Of a stretch of 48,079 bases of DNA, positions 16,316-25,549 are shown piece after piece. Source of the stretch: CAYWKS01 sp964458935 (GTDB taxonomy: Bacteria > Planctomycetota > Phycisphaerae > Phycisphaerales > Zrk34). The stretch lies in assembly GCA_964458935.1 (NCBI GenBank), contig CAYWKS010000024.1, positions 1-48,079 of the forward strand. Reading direction: 5' to 3'. The position numbers and the translations under genes are program-made. Numbering within the stretch: the stretch's first letter is position 1; the number at the start of each line of letters is the position of its first letter. The notes under the pieces are model-generated. The model searched no databases and was not told the origin of the DNA. It saw only the letters and a list, made by a program, of their open reading frames with translations.

Positions 16316-18247
16316 TCACCGCAAGAAGTCCAAGAGACTCAAAGACAACACTTGCCTGCCGGCAAGATAAGTTCCTTCCAGTTGCTGCTGCAGCTGCACC
16401 AGCCGCGTCGCCAGCTCTTCGAGGTTGGCGTCCTGCAGGTCGCTCAGCAACGACTCGGTCTGAACCCCCTGCTCGTCGATGCGGGCGGCCTGCTGACTGA
16501 CCTGGCGGCTGCGGACGCCCACGTCGGCCCGGGCGGTCGTCACGTGCTCGATGTCCGCGTTCAACAGCGTGCCCGCTTCGGTGATCAAGGCCTCGTCGTT
16601 GGTCAGCAGCCCTTCCTGGAGCATCTTCAGGTGGGTGAAGACGCTCTCGCTGCGGACCTGGGCGTTGTCCGCGCCGGTCGCGGTGGCGGCCGCGCCGTAA
16701 TCGCCCGCTACGCCGAGGTGTTCGGCGGCGTGGGACCCGTTGAGCGCGGTGACGGTGAGGCTGTCCGGGCCGGCGGTGTTGTCGGTGATCAGCAGGCCGT
16801 TGCCGTCGGCGACCAGGCCGATGTCGAAATCGGCCGGCACGACCAGGCCCGCGGCGGCGGCGGCGGTCTGGACCGCGCCAATCACGTCCGCGACCGTCGC
16901 GGCGCCGCTGAGGTCTACGTCGATGTCCGTCCCGTCGTGGGTATGGATGCGCAGGTCGTTGCCCGAGACGGTCTCCACGCCGCGGCCGAAGTTGAACTCC
17001 ACCAGTTCGGTGGTGGTATCGAGGGAGCGGAGGCCCAGGTCGGTCGCCGTCGTGCCGCCGGCGTTTTCGCCGATGCTCAGGGTCGTGCCGCTGACCTCGT
17101 TGACGAGGTTGAAGCCGGTGCCCGCACCATTGATCTCCAGCCGCACGCCCATCTCGGCCGATTCGACCGTGTTGATCATGTCCTGGATGGTGGTGGCGGC
17201 GGCGAAACTGACGACCTGCGTGGTGGCGCCGTTGGTGATCTTCAGGCCGCTGGCCAGGTCGACGGGGATACCCAGCGAGGCGACGGTGGTGCGCTCGGTG
17301 ACGCGGGGGTTGACGTCGGCGCCGCTGACCGGGGGCCCGGGCGTTGCGGTGATGTCGATGCCCAGGTCCTGGGCCACGACGCCCGTGCCGATGTCGCTGA
17401 TGGTGAGGTTGAACCCGGGGTTGGCGGTCAGCGCGAACCCGTTGCCGCCGATGGCCAGCGACCCGGCGGCGCCGAGCGTGTCATTGATCCGTGTCACGAC
17501 ATCGCCGAGCGTGTCGGCGGTGCTCAGGTCGACTTCGGTGACCGCGCCATTGATGTCCACGTTGACCGAGCCGGTCTGGACCCCCTTGCCGCGCGCGCCG
17601 TGGACATCGACCAGCCGCGTCGCGGCGGTGGCGTCGGGGTCGAGGTCCACCGAGCTGACCACCCGAGAGCTGAGGGCGTTGAACGCGTCGTGGCCGTTGC
17701 TGTTGATGCCGACCGAGTGCAGCAGGCCCAGGTCGGCCTGCATGTTGTCGCGGGGTCCGACGTAGCGGATGCCGCCGAACTGCTCGACGAACGGCGTGGT
17801 GTTCGAGGCGCTGCCGCCGAACAGGTGGATGCCCCGCTGGTCGCGGTTGGCGAGGTTGAGCAGGGAGTTGATCTGGGAGGCGACGACCTGGGCCTGGTTG
17901 GCGCGGGTTTCGGCGGTCGAGCCGATGCCCACCTGGCTGGAGGCGATGCTCTGGGCCTCGAGCAGCAGGTCGGTCGCGTCGCTGAGCGACTGGTCGGTGG
18001 TGTCGAGCAGGCCCTGGGCCTGGGTCAGGTTGCCCTGGCGCTGGGCATCGCGCGTCAGCACCCGCTGGAGCAGGTTGATCGAACTCACCGCGGCCGCGTC
18101 GTCGCTGGGCCGGGTCACCCGCTTGCCGCTGGAGATCTGCTCCTGCACCTTGAGCAGTTGCAGGTTGTTGTCCCGCACTTGCGACAGCATCAGGTTCGTC
18201 GAGTGCGACGCGCTGACGCGGACCAGGTTGGAGGGTATCGAACTCAT
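16316..18247 (-). CDS. flgL: Flagellar hook-associated protein 3 (FlgL), enlarged
   Basis: The 643-residue protein forms the hook-filament junction with FlgK. The flagellin-like N-terminus includes NLQLLKVQEQISSGKRVTRP followed by SDDAAAV, and the C-terminus ends LATRLVQLQQQLEGTYLAGR with QVLSLSLLDFLR, both diagnostic for FlgL. E. coli FlgL is about 317 residues, so this one is doubled. The extra ~300 residues (about 210-520) contain repeated units of the form 'V-D-ING..T.VDLS.A.T..DVV..IN', resembling flagellin hook-IN motifs. They probably form extra surface domains. It starts 21 nt after flgK. Confidence 0.93.
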   Translation of the reverse strand: MSSIPSNLVRVSASHSTNLMLSQVRDNNLQLLKVQEQISSGKRVTRPSDDAAAVSSINLLQRVLTRDAQRQGNLTQAQGLLDTTDQSLSDATDLLLEAQSIASSQVGIGSTAETRANQAQVVASQINSLLNLANRDQRGIHLFGGSASNTTPFVEQFGGIRYVGPRDNMQADLGLLHSVGINSNGHDAFNALSSRVVSSVDLDPDATAATRLVDVHGARGKGVQTGSVNVDINGAVTEVDLSTADTLGDVVTRINDTLGAAGSLAIGGNGFALTANPGFNLTISDIGTGVVAQDLGIDITATPGPPVSGADVNPRVTERTTVASLGIPVDLASGLKITNGATTQVVSFAAATTIQDMINTVESAEMGVRLEINGAGTGFNLVNEVSGTTLSIGENAGGTTATDLGLRSLDTTTELVEFNFGRGVETVSGNDLRIHTHDGTDIDVDLSGAATVADVIGAVQTAAAAAGLVVPADFDIGLVADGNGLLITDNTAGPDSLTVTALNGSHAAEHLGVAGDYGAAATATGADNAQVRSESVFTHLKMLQEGLLTNDEALITEAGTLLNADIEHVTTARADVGVRSRQVSQQAARIDEQGVQTESLLSDLQDANLEELATRLVQLQQQLEGTYLAGRQVLSLSLLDFLR

Positions 18248-18268
18248 AGCAACATCACCGGGTCAGGT

Positions 18269-19978
18269 CTAAACCATGCCGATCAAGGTCTCCATCAACT
18301 CGTCGACGACGCTGAGGAAGCGCGCCGAGCCCTGGTAAGCCCGCTGGTACGCCAGCAGGTTGATCGCTTCTTCATCGACGCTGACGCCGCTGACCGCCTC
18401 ACGCTGCGCGGTCAGCGACTCGACGACCGTGCCCGAGGAGGACACGTTCTGGTCGGCTTCACTGGTGCGGACGGCGTAGTCCTCGATGTGCTGGGCCCAG
18501 AGCTGGGTCAGCGACAGCCCGCCGAGGTCGGCCAGGCCCCGCTCGCGGAGGTCGGCGATCGCCAGGGCCGCGTCGTTGCCGCCCGGGGTGTGGTCGGTTC
18601 GGGCAGCCACGAACGACGGGTCATCGTTCACGAGGCCGGTCGTGGCGATGTCGGTCGCGTCGCTGCCGGCGAAGAAGGTGTTGACCCCCAGCGCCGCCAG
18701 CGCGCCCGATGAGTCGTCGGAGAAGCTGAACTCGAAGTCGGCCGAGTCGCCGGTGATCTGCAGCCGCCCGTCGACCGTGACGGCGGAGCTGACGTTGGCG
18801 ACGGCGTCGATGGCGGCGGACAGGTCGTTGAGCGACATGTCGGCGCCGCCGATGCCGTCGAGGTCCACGTCGATCTGCCGCGTGGTGCGCGTGCCGGTCG
18901 ACTTCTGCGTGACGTGCAGTTGGAAGCTGCCGTGCTCGGGCACGAACGCGAGGCCGGCGTCGGCGTGGGTCAGCGCGGCGGCCGGGTCGTCGACCTGGAC
19001 CTCGCCGATGAGCGACTCGTGCAGCGCCGAGCCCTGGCCGCCGCTGTGGATGCGATTGACCTGCTCGATCAATGCCCCGGCGAACTGGTCGAGCGTCTCG
19101 ATCGCGGGCACCATATCCGCGGCGCGGATGTCGATGAGCGAGCCGATCGTCCCGCTGTCGGCCGAGAGGAACGTCCCGTCGTCTTTGAGGCGGAGCTCGA
19201 TCTCCAGGGTGGACCCGCCGGTGGCGGTGGCGAACTGGGTCTTGATCCCGCGGCTCTGGCCGGCGAGCACCAGCGGCACGCCGTTGAGGAACACGTCGGT
19301 CGCGCCGGTGCTCTGCTCGACGGTCGAGACGTCCAGCAGTTTCGACAGCTCGTTGATGAGCTGGTCGCGCTCATCGCGGAGCGCGTTGGCCCCGCCGGCC
19401 CCGCCTTCGGCGAAGGCGACCTCGCTGTTGAGCCCGGCGATCTGATCGAGCAGCGAGTCGGCCTGCTTGACCTGGGCCCGGATCTGGTCGTCGAGTTGAT
19501 TGCGGGCCTGGACGAGGTCGCCGCGGAGGCCCTGGACATACCCGCTGAGGCTGGCGCCTTCGCGGACCACCAGTGTTTGGAGCGAAGTCTCGGTAGGGTT
19601 GTTGGCCAGCTCGCTGAACGCGTCGAAGAACTGGTTCAGCCGCGACGACAGCCCGGTATCGGACAGGTCGTTGGTGATCGCTTCGAGCTGGGAGAGCAGG
19701 TCGTGCTTGGCGATGGCGGCCTGCTCGTCACCGATCGCGGCGCGGAGGCGGGACTCCAGCGCCGTATCGACGTTGCGGGCGATCTGCTGCAGTTTGACGC
19801 CGGTCCCGATGAAGATGCCCTGCTGGACCTCGACACCGCCGTTGGCCGCGAGCACGGCCGACTGGCGCGTGTAGCCGGGGTTGGAGGCGTTCGCCAGGTT
19901 GTTACCGGCGACCTCCAGCGCGGCCTGGTTGGCCGCGAGACCCGATCGTCCAATGCTCAGTGCGCTCGTCAACGACAC
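18269..19978 (-). CDS. flgK: Flagellar hook-associated protein 1 (FlgK)
   Basis: The 569-residue protein starts SLTSALSIGRSGLAANQAAL and carries NNLANASNPGYTRQ, the rod/hook-family N-terminal motif. It ends AINLLAYQRAYQGSARFLSV with DELMETLIGMV, the matching C-terminal D0 helix. A long coiled region (about 60-230) and a variable central domain lie between. It caps the hook and forms the junction with FlgL. A GTG start at 19978 was chosen because it gives the conserved 'SLTSALSIG' terminus and has GAGG 8-9 nt upstream; a start 15 codons earlier would intrude into flgN. It lies 16 nt after flgN. Confidence 0.95.
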   Translation of the reverse strand: MSLTSALSIGRSGLAANQAALEVAGNNLANASNPGYTRQSAVLAANGGVEVQQGIFIGTGVKLQQIARNVDTALESRLRAAIGDEQAAIAKHDLLSQLEAITNDLSDTGLSSRLNQFFDAFSELANNPTETSLQTLVVREGASLSGYVQGLRGDLVQARNQLDDQIRAQVKQADSLLDQIAGLNSEVAFAEGGAGGANALRDERDQLINELSKLLDVSTVEQSTGATDVFLNGVPLVLAGQSRGIKTQFATATGGSTLEIELRLKDDGTFLSADSGTIGSLIDIRAADMVPAIETLDQFAGALIEQVNRIHSGGQGSALHESLIGEVQVDDPAAALTHADAGLAFVPEHGSFQLHVTQKSTGTRTTRQIDVDLDGIGGADMSLNDLSAAIDAVANVSSAVTVDGRLQITGDSADFEFSFSDDSSGALAALGVNTFFAGSDATDIATTGLVNDDPSFVAARTDHTPGGNDAALAIADLRERGLADLGGLSLTQLWAQHIEDYAVRTSEADQNVSSSGTVVESLTAQREAVSGVSVDEEAINLLAYQRAYQGSARFLSVVDELMETLIGMV

Positions 19979-19994
19979 GTTCTGGTTCCTCGTC

Positions 19995-20498
19995 TCATAC
20001 GGTGGTAGAGAACGAACTGACAACGGCCGCGGCCGGGGTCACCCGACCACGACGCCCATACGTCCCGCCGCCCCCAACGGTCTGGACCACCATCTGCACC
20101 ATTCCCTGCACGTGGCTGAGCAGCCCGTCCATCGCGCGGCGGGTCACCGCCGCCTCGCGGCGGACCTGTTCCATGACGCCCTTGAGCTGCTGGTGGAGCA
20201 CGAGCAGGCGACCCCGCCGCGGCTCGGGCAGACGCTCGGCGAGTTCCGCCAGCCGCAGGGGCTCGGTCGCGCCGGGTTCGAACATCCGCGTCAGCTCGGC
20301 CACGCCCTGCTGCCGCGATGATTCGATCGCGCCGATCCGCTTGACGCATTCGTTCTCGCGCTCCGTGCACTCGCTGACCACCGCGGGCGCCGCGTGGCGC
20401 ACCGCCTCGCGCTTCCGCCGCAGCAGCGTCAGCATCGTCTCGTGCGCCTCGAGCAGCTCGCGGAGTTGCCGTTCCAGGTTGTCCAGTTGCTTATCCAC
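19995..20498 (-). CDS. flgN: FlgN-type flagellar export chaperone
   Basis: The 167-residue product is mostly helical and coiled (LERQLRELLEAHETMLTLLR at residues 7-26, then long Arg/Glu heptads), as expected for FlgN, which escorts FlgK and FlgL to the type III export gate. Its position just before flgK and flgL supports this. The C-terminal part is less helical and ends GGTYGRRGRVTPAAAVVSSF. Its start overlaps the flgJ end by 8 nt, so translation is probably coupled. Sequence similarity in this family is low, so the call leans on context. Confidence 0.8.
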   Translation of the reverse strand: MDKQLDNLERQLRELLEAHETMLTLLRRKREAVRHAAPAVVSECTERENECVKRIGAIESSRQQGVAELTRMFEPGATEPLRLAELAERLPEPRRGRLLVLHQQLKGVMEQVRREAAVTRRAMDGLLSHVQGMVQMVVQTVGGGGTYGRRGRVTPAAAVVSSFSTTV

Positions 20499-20859
20499 GG
20501 TTGTGCCGCTCCATCGATTGCATCCGTTTCACCACGGCGTCCACGAGGTCACCGCCCATCCGCCGGCCGAGCCCGTCGGCCAGTTGCGCGTGCAGCCGCT
20601 CGGCGAAGACGTCCTCGCCCCGGCCCCCGTGCATCAGCTCGGACTTGAACGGGTTGTCCTGGATCTCCTTGAGCAGCGGCATGAACAGGGCGATGCCGAT
20701 GAGTTGTTCGGCCGATTCACGCGCCTCATCGGGCTTGTGCTGCGCATCGAGTTCCCGGGCGAACGACTGCGGCGGATCGCCCGGCGATGCGGATCGGTGC
20801 ATGCCGCCCAAGCCGAACGCGTCACCCGGATTCATGATGTCGCTGATGCTGTTCATCAT
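20491..20859 (-). CDS. flgJ: Rod-binding protein, FlgJ N-terminal type
   Basis: The 122-residue product matches the rod-capping domain of FlgJ: ESAEQLIGIALFMPLLKEIQ (the 'a..fEa.f...mlk.mr' helix), then FKSELMHGGRGEDVFAERLHAQLADGLGRR (the 'g......fesmld.ela..la..ggigLad' pattern). The C-terminal peptidoglycan hydrolase domain of enterobacterial FlgJ is absent, so the wall must be opened by a separate enzyme. It lies 6 nt after flgI and overlaps flgN. Confidence 0.85.
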   Translation of the reverse strand: MMNSISDIMNPGDAFGLGGMHRSASPGDPPQSFARELDAQHKPDEARESAEQLIGIALFMPLLKEIQDNPFKSELMHGGRGEDVFAERLHAQLADGLGRRMGGDLVDAVVKRMQSMERHNRG

Positions 20860-20865
20860 GTCGTA

Positions 20866-21999
20866 TCAGTCCTGGAGCACGAGCTTGGCGTGGAGCTTGC
20901 CCGTGCGGTGGATCTCCTTGAGGATGGCGATGCGGTCTTCGGCGGGGACCTTGAGCTGGTTGAACGCCGCGAGCAGGTCGGCCAGCCGCGCCCCGCCCCG
21001 CCGCGCCGGGTCCAGACCGATGAACTCCTGCTCCTCGACCTCGGGGGTTTCCTCGGTGGGCTCGGCCTTGGGGGTGATGGTCGTGATGGTCAGGCCCTTG
21101 TGGCTGATCACCACGGGCGAGATCTCCACGTCGCCGGTCATGACGATCGTGCCGGTCCGCTCGTTGATCACCACCCGCGCCTCGGTCCGCACCAGGGTCG
21201 GGTCGAGCTGGATCTCCAGGACCTGCGCGATGAATGACGCGGGGTTGCGCTGCTCACGCTGGGGAACCTGGATGATGATGTTCTTCTGGTCGGCGGCCTG
21301 GGCGATCGGCGGGGAGTCGGGCGCCATCAGGTCGTTGATGAGCGTGGTGAGCGTGTTGGCCATCGGCCAGGTCGCGTTGGGCTGATCGAGCACCAGCGTG
21401 AGCCGGCCGAACGGGTCGATATTGCGGGCGGCGATGTTCTCGGTGAGGGTCGCGCCGTTGTCGATCTTGCCCACGGTCGGGGTCTGGTCGTCTTCGATGG
21501 TGACGCGGCCCTCGGCGAAGGCGAAGGTCGGCGAGCCCGGCAGCGGGCCGTACAGCGGCGTGAGGAACAGCCGCCCGCCCTCCAGCGAGTCGGCCGCCCC
21601 GACGCTGGCGATCTGCACGTCGACGTGGTCGCCCTCGCGGACGCCGCCGGCCGGGACCGTGGCGGTGATCGAAACGATCGCGACGTTCTCGGCGTCTTCG
21701 AGCTCGGCCGCGAGCACGTTGGGATCGATCAGCCGCTGCATCATGGCCGCCAGCGGCCGCATCGCCGGCAGGAAGTCCCCGCCGTCGCCGGTGCCGTTCA
21801 GCCCGACCACCAGGCCCATGCCCACCAGCTTGCTCGACTCCGAGCCCTTGATGCGGACCAGGTCCTGGACCTGGACGGCCCGGGCCCGGCCGGCGGGCGC
21901 GAAGACCAACGCGAACAACACCAGGGCGTGGGCCAGCCGGGCCCACGGGTGTTGCCGCTGCGAGCGTCCTGTCCCTGGCTGTCGGTGTCTCATGACCAT
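20866..21999 (-). CDS. flgI: Flagellar P-ring protein FlgI
   Basis: The 377-residue protein has a signal peptide (HALVLFALVFAPAGRARA) and then VQVQDLVRIKGSESSKLVGM with GLVVGLNGTGDG, the FlgI hallmark. VRTEARVVINERTGTIVMTG occurs in the C-terminal half. The mature form assembles as the periplasmic P-ring around the rod. An insert near 320-335 (TEETPEVEEQEFIG) precedes the last helix LADLLAAFNQLKVPAEDRIA. It lies 53 nt after flgH and 6 nt before flgJ. Confidence 0.96.
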   Translation of the reverse strand: MVMRHRQPGTGRSQRQHPWARLAHALVLFALVFAPAGRARAVQVQDLVRIKGSESSKLVGMGLVVGLNGTGDGGDFLPAMRPLAAMMQRLIDPNVLAAELEDAENVAIVSITATVPAGGVREGDHVDVQIASVGAADSLEGGRLFLTPLYGPLPGSPTFAFAEGRVTIEDDQTPTVGKIDNGATLTENIAARNIDPFGRLTLVLDQPNATWPMANTLTTLINDLMAPDSPPIAQAADQKNIIIQVPQREQRNPASFIAQVLEIQLDPTLVRTEARVVINERTGTIVMTGDVEISPVVISHKGLTITTITPKAEPTEETPEVEEQEFIGLDPARRGGARLADLLAAFNQLKVPAEDRIAILKEIHRTGKLHAKLVLQD

Positions 22000-22052
22000 C
22001 CGTGGTCCTCGTGTTCCATCGCCGCATGAATCCCTTGCGGCCGGCTGGGGTG

Positions 22053-22784
22053 CTAGAAGTTGAACAACACGTCGAGCACCTTGGTGAGCAGGCCCTTCTT
22101 GCTGGCCTTGCGGACCTCGCCCTCGTGCTGCTTGTTCACGCGCAGGTCGTACATCTGGGTGCTGAGGATGGTGTTGGCGGCGGTGACGTCCTCGGCGCGG
22201 CAGTAGCCGGTCACCTTGATCGTCATCTGCTCGTCGTCGTTGTCGATGGCGGTGCGCGCCTCCAGCGCGAGCGTGCCGTTGGGCTTGACGTCGATCACCC
22301 GCGCGGTCAGCCGCGTGATGACCTCGTCCCGGCGGGCGTAGTCGCCCTCGCCCTGGAACTCACGGTTGAAGTCCACCCCCACCGATGGGTTGCCCAGGCC
22401 CAGGTCGGCCGGCTGCACCCGCGTCTCCAGCAGTTGCATCAGGTCGATGAACGAGCTGACCTCGCCGTCCACCGTGACTTCCTTCTCGGTTTCGAGTTCA
22501 CCTTCGACCGTCGCGCTCGACGCCTCCCGCACGATGATCGTGACCAGGTCATGCACGGCGAAGTGGCGCGGCTCGGGCAGCGACACCGCCGCGTAGCTCG
22601 CCCGCTGCATGTACGGATTGACGATCTGGCCCTGCTCGTTGCGGACCGGGCCCTGCGTGGGCATCAGGTACAGCGAGGAGCTATGGGCACCGGCCGACTG
22701 ACCCGGGGCGCCGGCCGGCTGGGCCTGCGCCCACGCGGCGTTCAATGCGGTCATCACGATGGCGGTCACGGCGGCGTGCTTCAC
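22053..22784 (-). CDS. flgH: Flagellar L-ring protein FlgH (no lipobox)
   Basis: The 243-residue protein shows the FlgH core: DLVTIIVREASSATVEGELE ('v.D.iTV.i.E...A' region), GEGDYARRDEVITRLTARVI (the 'g.G...r...l...it..V' region), and VTGYCRAEDVTAANTILSTQ, ending LTKVLDVLFNF. It forms the outer-membrane L-ring. FlgH is normally a lipoprotein, but the N-terminus here (MKHAAVTAIVMTALNAAWAQ) carries an ordinary signal peptide with no Cys. Its start overlaps the flgA stop by 4 nt. Confidence 0.94.
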   Translation of the reverse strand: MKHAAVTAIVMTALNAAWAQAQPAGAPGQSAGAHSSSLYLMPTQGPVRNEQGQIVNPYMQRASYAAVSLPEPRHFAVHDLVTIIVREASSATVEGELETEKEVTVDGEVSSFIDLMQLLETRVQPADLGLGNPSVGVDFNREFQGEGDYARRDEVITRLTARVIDVKPNGTLALEARTAIDNDDEQMTIKVTGYCRAEDVTAANTILSTQMYDLRVNKQHEGEVRKASKKGLLTKVLDVLFNF

Positions 22785-23914
22785 GCGTCACCTCCCGGCT
22801 GGGCGTTAGACGGGTCATGATCGGAACGGGCGTCGACGGCGAGCACCGCTTCCTGGGGCCCGCAGACTTCCACGTGGAACTGCTCGCGGGTGCGGACGTT
22901 GCGGACGACGATCACGTCGCCGACCGCCCCGGCGTCCTGGGCGCGGGCGACCGTGCGGATCACCAGCCCGCCGCTGAGCGCTCGGACCGTGATCAGCTCG
23001 CCGCGCTTGACGACGACCGGCGACTGCACGTCGGCCGGTTCGATGATCTGGCCCGGCCTCACCAGCCGGGCGGTCTGCTGGCCCACGAGCGCCGCGGCGT
23101 CGGCGACCGGGTCGATCCGCGAAGAATCGATCCAGTGCTCGGTCGAGGCCACGTCGCCGCGGGTGATGATCTGGCCTCGGTGAAGCGTCGTCGAAGCCAC
23201 CGCCACCCGCCGCCGCACCGCCACGTCCACGACCAGCCGCTCGGTCGCCACAGGGCGGTTGTCCCGGTAGACCCGGAGGGTCATGGGGATGCGGCCGAGG
23301 GTGTTCGTGGCGTCGGGCTCGAGCTCGAAGCGTCGGCCGGTATCGCTCATGGACCACACTTCGCCGTCCTTGTCGTCGTAGTCGATCCGCAGGTCGCCCC
23401 CGGCAGCCCCGGTGGCTTGCTCCACCCATCGCCGCACGAAGGCGCGGACCGTGTTCGGCCGGGTCGAGGCGTTCTGGAGTTGGCCGACGGGGTTGGCCTG
23501 CGCGGTCGCGGGCCCGGTCGCCGCATCCGCCGCTTCCGTCGGGTCGGTGTGCGAGGCGTTCGCCGAGGTCGTCGAGTTGGCTTGCCGCGACACGCGGACC
23601 TGGCGCGGGCCGCGGAGGTTGACCCGGCCCCAGTGCACGCCGCGATCGCTCAGCGCCCGACGGATCGCCGGGGCGGTGAGCGTCAGCTTATCCCGGTTCT
23701 CGAAACGCGTCAGTTCCAGATCGGCCAGGGCCCGCGCCGCCTCGCCCGAGAGGTACGCCACGTCGTCCAGGGTCACCGCGTCGCCGCCGACGGTCGCCGT
23801 CGCCCGCAGCTCGATCACGTCGGCGCCGAGCGCCCAGGCGGGCCCGAGCAAGCAGCACAGGCTGATGAGCAGCCCGGCGGGCGTCGATCGGATTGTCGTC
23901 TGATGCGGTCTCAT
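22781..23914 (-). CDS. flgA: Flagellar P-ring assembly chaperone FlgA
   Basis: The 377-residue protein has a signal peptide (LLISLCCLLGPAWALGA), a SAF-type domain and a C-terminal beta-clip. Visible elements include LDDVAYLSGEAARALADLEL near the N-terminus, TTLHRGQIITRGDVASTEHW (SAF entry) and QTARLVRPGQIIEPADVQSP followed by VVVKRGELITVRALSGGLVI, which are FlgA signatures. FlgA binds FlgI in the periplasm and helps build the P-ring. It is longer than E. coli FlgA (about 219), with an added Ala/Thr-rich N-terminal half. It precedes flgH with an ATGA overlap. Confidence 0.93.
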   Translation of the reverse strand: MRPHQTTIRSTPAGLLISLCCLLGPAWALGADVIELRATATVGGDAVTLDDVAYLSGEAARALADLELTRFENRDKLTLTAPAIRRALSDRGVHWGRVNLRGPRQVRVSRQANSTTSANASHTDPTEAADAATGPATAQANPVGQLQNASTRPNTVRAFVRRWVEQATGAAGGDLRIDYDDKDGEVWSMSDTGRRFELEPDATNTLGRIPMTLRVYRDNRPVATERLVVDVAVRRRVAVASTTLHRGQIITRGDVASTEHWIDSSRIDPVADAAALVGQQTARLVRPGQIIEPADVQSPVVVKRGELITVRALSGGLVIRTVARAQDAGAVGDVIVVRNVRTREQFHVEVCGPQEAVLAVDARSDHDPSNAQPGGDA

Positions 23915-23932
23915 GCGTTACTCACGGGCGGA

Positions 23933-24742
23933 TCAGATGCGTCGGAGGTTGGCCACGACCTGCAGCGCCTCGTCGGCGGACTGGATCACCTGGCTGTTCA
24001 ACTCGAAGGCGCGCTGGGCCTCGATGAGGCTGACCAGCTCCTTGACGGGGTCGACGTTGGAGGCTTCGAGGAAGCTCTGGAGGATCGTGCCCACGCCGTC
24101 CTCGCCGGGCGTCGCCTCGATGGGCGGTCCCGATGCCTCGGACTCGACGAAGATGTTGTTGCCGATGGGCCGCAGGCCCTTGGGGTTGATGAACGTGTTG
24201 AGCGTGAACTCGCCGACGTTGCTGGGCGTGGGATTGCCGGGCTGGGTCACGAGCACCTGCCCGTCGGCGGTGATGTCGATGGCGGTGGCATCGGCGGGGA
24301 TGCTGATGGGCGGCTCCAGCCGCGGGCCCTGGCTGTTGCCCAGGACGATCTCGCCGTCGCTGTTGACGAAGAAGTTGCCCGCGCGGGTGTAACCGATGCC
24401 GGTGCCCTCGTTCTCGAGGATGTCGACGGCGAAGAAGCCGGCGCCATCGATCATGACGTCGAGCGGCTGGCCGGTCTCGATCGGCGAGCCCTGCGTGAAG
24501 TCGAAGTCGGTGTTGGCCACGCGGACGCCCAGCCCGACGAACACGCCGGCCGGCCGCTCGTCGGCGTTGGCGTTCTCCACGCCGGGTTGCGCCTTGACCT
24601 GGTACAGCAGGTCTTCGAAGTTGACCCGCTGGCCCTTGAACGCGGTGGTGTTGACGTTGGCCAGGTTATTCGCGAGCACGTCGATCTGCGTGTTGATCGC
24701 GTTCATGCCCGTGGCTGCGGTATGTAAAGCTACGACTGCCAT
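23933..24742 (-). CDS. flgG: Flagellar distal rod protein FlgG
   Basis: The 269-residue protein begins MAVVALHTAATGMNAINTQI and carries VLANNLANVNTTAFKGQRVN, the conserved rod-protein motif. Middle parts include LDVMIDGAGFFAVDILENEG and GIGYTRAGNFFVNSDGEIV. The end (QSFLEASNVDPVKELVSLIE, then AQRAFELNSQVIQSADEALQ) is the FlgG C-terminal helix. It builds the distal rod through the P- and L-rings encoded next to it. Length matches the usual 260-262. It lies 27 nt after flgF. Confidence 0.97.
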   Translation of the reverse strand: MAVVALHTAATGMNAINTQIDVLANNLANVNTTAFKGQRVNFEDLLYQVKAQPGVENANADERPAGVFVGLGVRVANTDFDFTQGSPIETGQPLDVMIDGAGFFAVDILENEGTGIGYTRAGNFFVNSDGEIVLGNSQGPRLEPPISIPADATAIDITADGQVLVTQPGNPTPSNVGEFTLNTFINPKGLRPIGNNIFVESEASGPPIEATPGEDGVGTILQSFLEASNVDPVKELVSLIEAQRAFELNSQVIQSADEALQVVANLRRI

Positions 24743-24769
24743 GGTGGATCAAGCACTCCTTGCTTCGGA

Positions 24770-25549
24770 TCACCCGCTGACACGACCGAGGACGGTCGCC
24801 GCCTGCTCGTTCATCGTGTCGTGGAACCGCAACAACTGGGCGTTGTGATCGATCGATCGCGCCGAGCGGATCATCTGCACCATCTCGCGCACGGGATCGA
24901 CGTTGGCCGACTCCAGCCAGCCCTGCATGATGTGCCCGGGGGCCTGGGGCGTTTCGGCCACCGCCTGCGTCGGCGCCGCGTACAGGCCCGCGCCCAGGTG
25001 CTTCAGGCGCCCGGGCTCGGCCACCGACGCCAGCTTCAACTGCGCCACCGGCGCGTCGTGCTGGCGGATCACGCCCGTCTCGTCGATGTCGATCGACGCG
25101 GACGGGTCCAGGTGAATCGGCTGCCCATCGACGCTGAGCACCGGGTGGCGGCCGATCGTCGTGACCAGTTGGCCGCCGCTGGTCAGGCTCAACCGCCCGT
25201 CGCGTGTGAGGCGGGTGTTGACCTGTCCGCCTTCGGACTGCCGGACGGCGAGGAACCCGTCGCCGGCGATCGCCAGGTCCAGGTCATTGTCGGTCTGCCG
25301 CAGCGCCCCGTCGCGGAAGTCGGTCTGCGTGGGTGCGACGAACAGCCCCCCGCCGATCCGATCCAGCAGGTCGTTGGTCAGGTCGAACGGCCCGGGATTC
25401 TCCTGGGACTCGGGCAGGCGCTGGCTGAACGCCGCGAGATCGCGCTTGAAGCCCGTCGTCGAGGCGTTCGCCAGGTTGTTGGCAATGACGTCCTGGCGAT
25501 GCATGTTCGTCAGGACGCCCGAAGCGGAGAGGTACAGGCCGTAGTTCAT
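24770..25549 (-). CDS. flgF: Flagellar rod protein FlgF
   Basis: The 259-residue protein has the rod/hook N-terminus (MNYGLYLSASGVLTNMHRQD followed by VIANNLANASTTGFKRDLAA) and C-terminus (MQGWLESANVDPVREMVQMI). Length and position directly before flgG identify it as FlgF; a second FlgG-like paralogue is the alternative. The central DLDLAIAGDGFLAVRQ block is typical. Its ATG overlaps the stop of the preceding 71-codon ORF (ATGA), implying translational coupling. Confidence 0.9.
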   Translation of the reverse strand: MNYGLYLSASGVLTNMHRQDVIANNLANASTTGFKRDLAAFSQRLPESQENPGPFDLTNDLLDRIGGGLFVAPTQTDFRDGALRQTDNDLDLAIAGDGFLAVRQSEGGQVNTRLTRDGRLSLTSGGQLVTTIGRHPVLSVDGQPIHLDPSASIDIDETGVIRQHDAPVAQLKLASVAEPGRLKHLGAGLYAAPTQAVAETPQAPGHIMQGWLESANVDPVREMVQMIRSARSIDHNAQLLRFHDTMNEQAATVLGRVSG

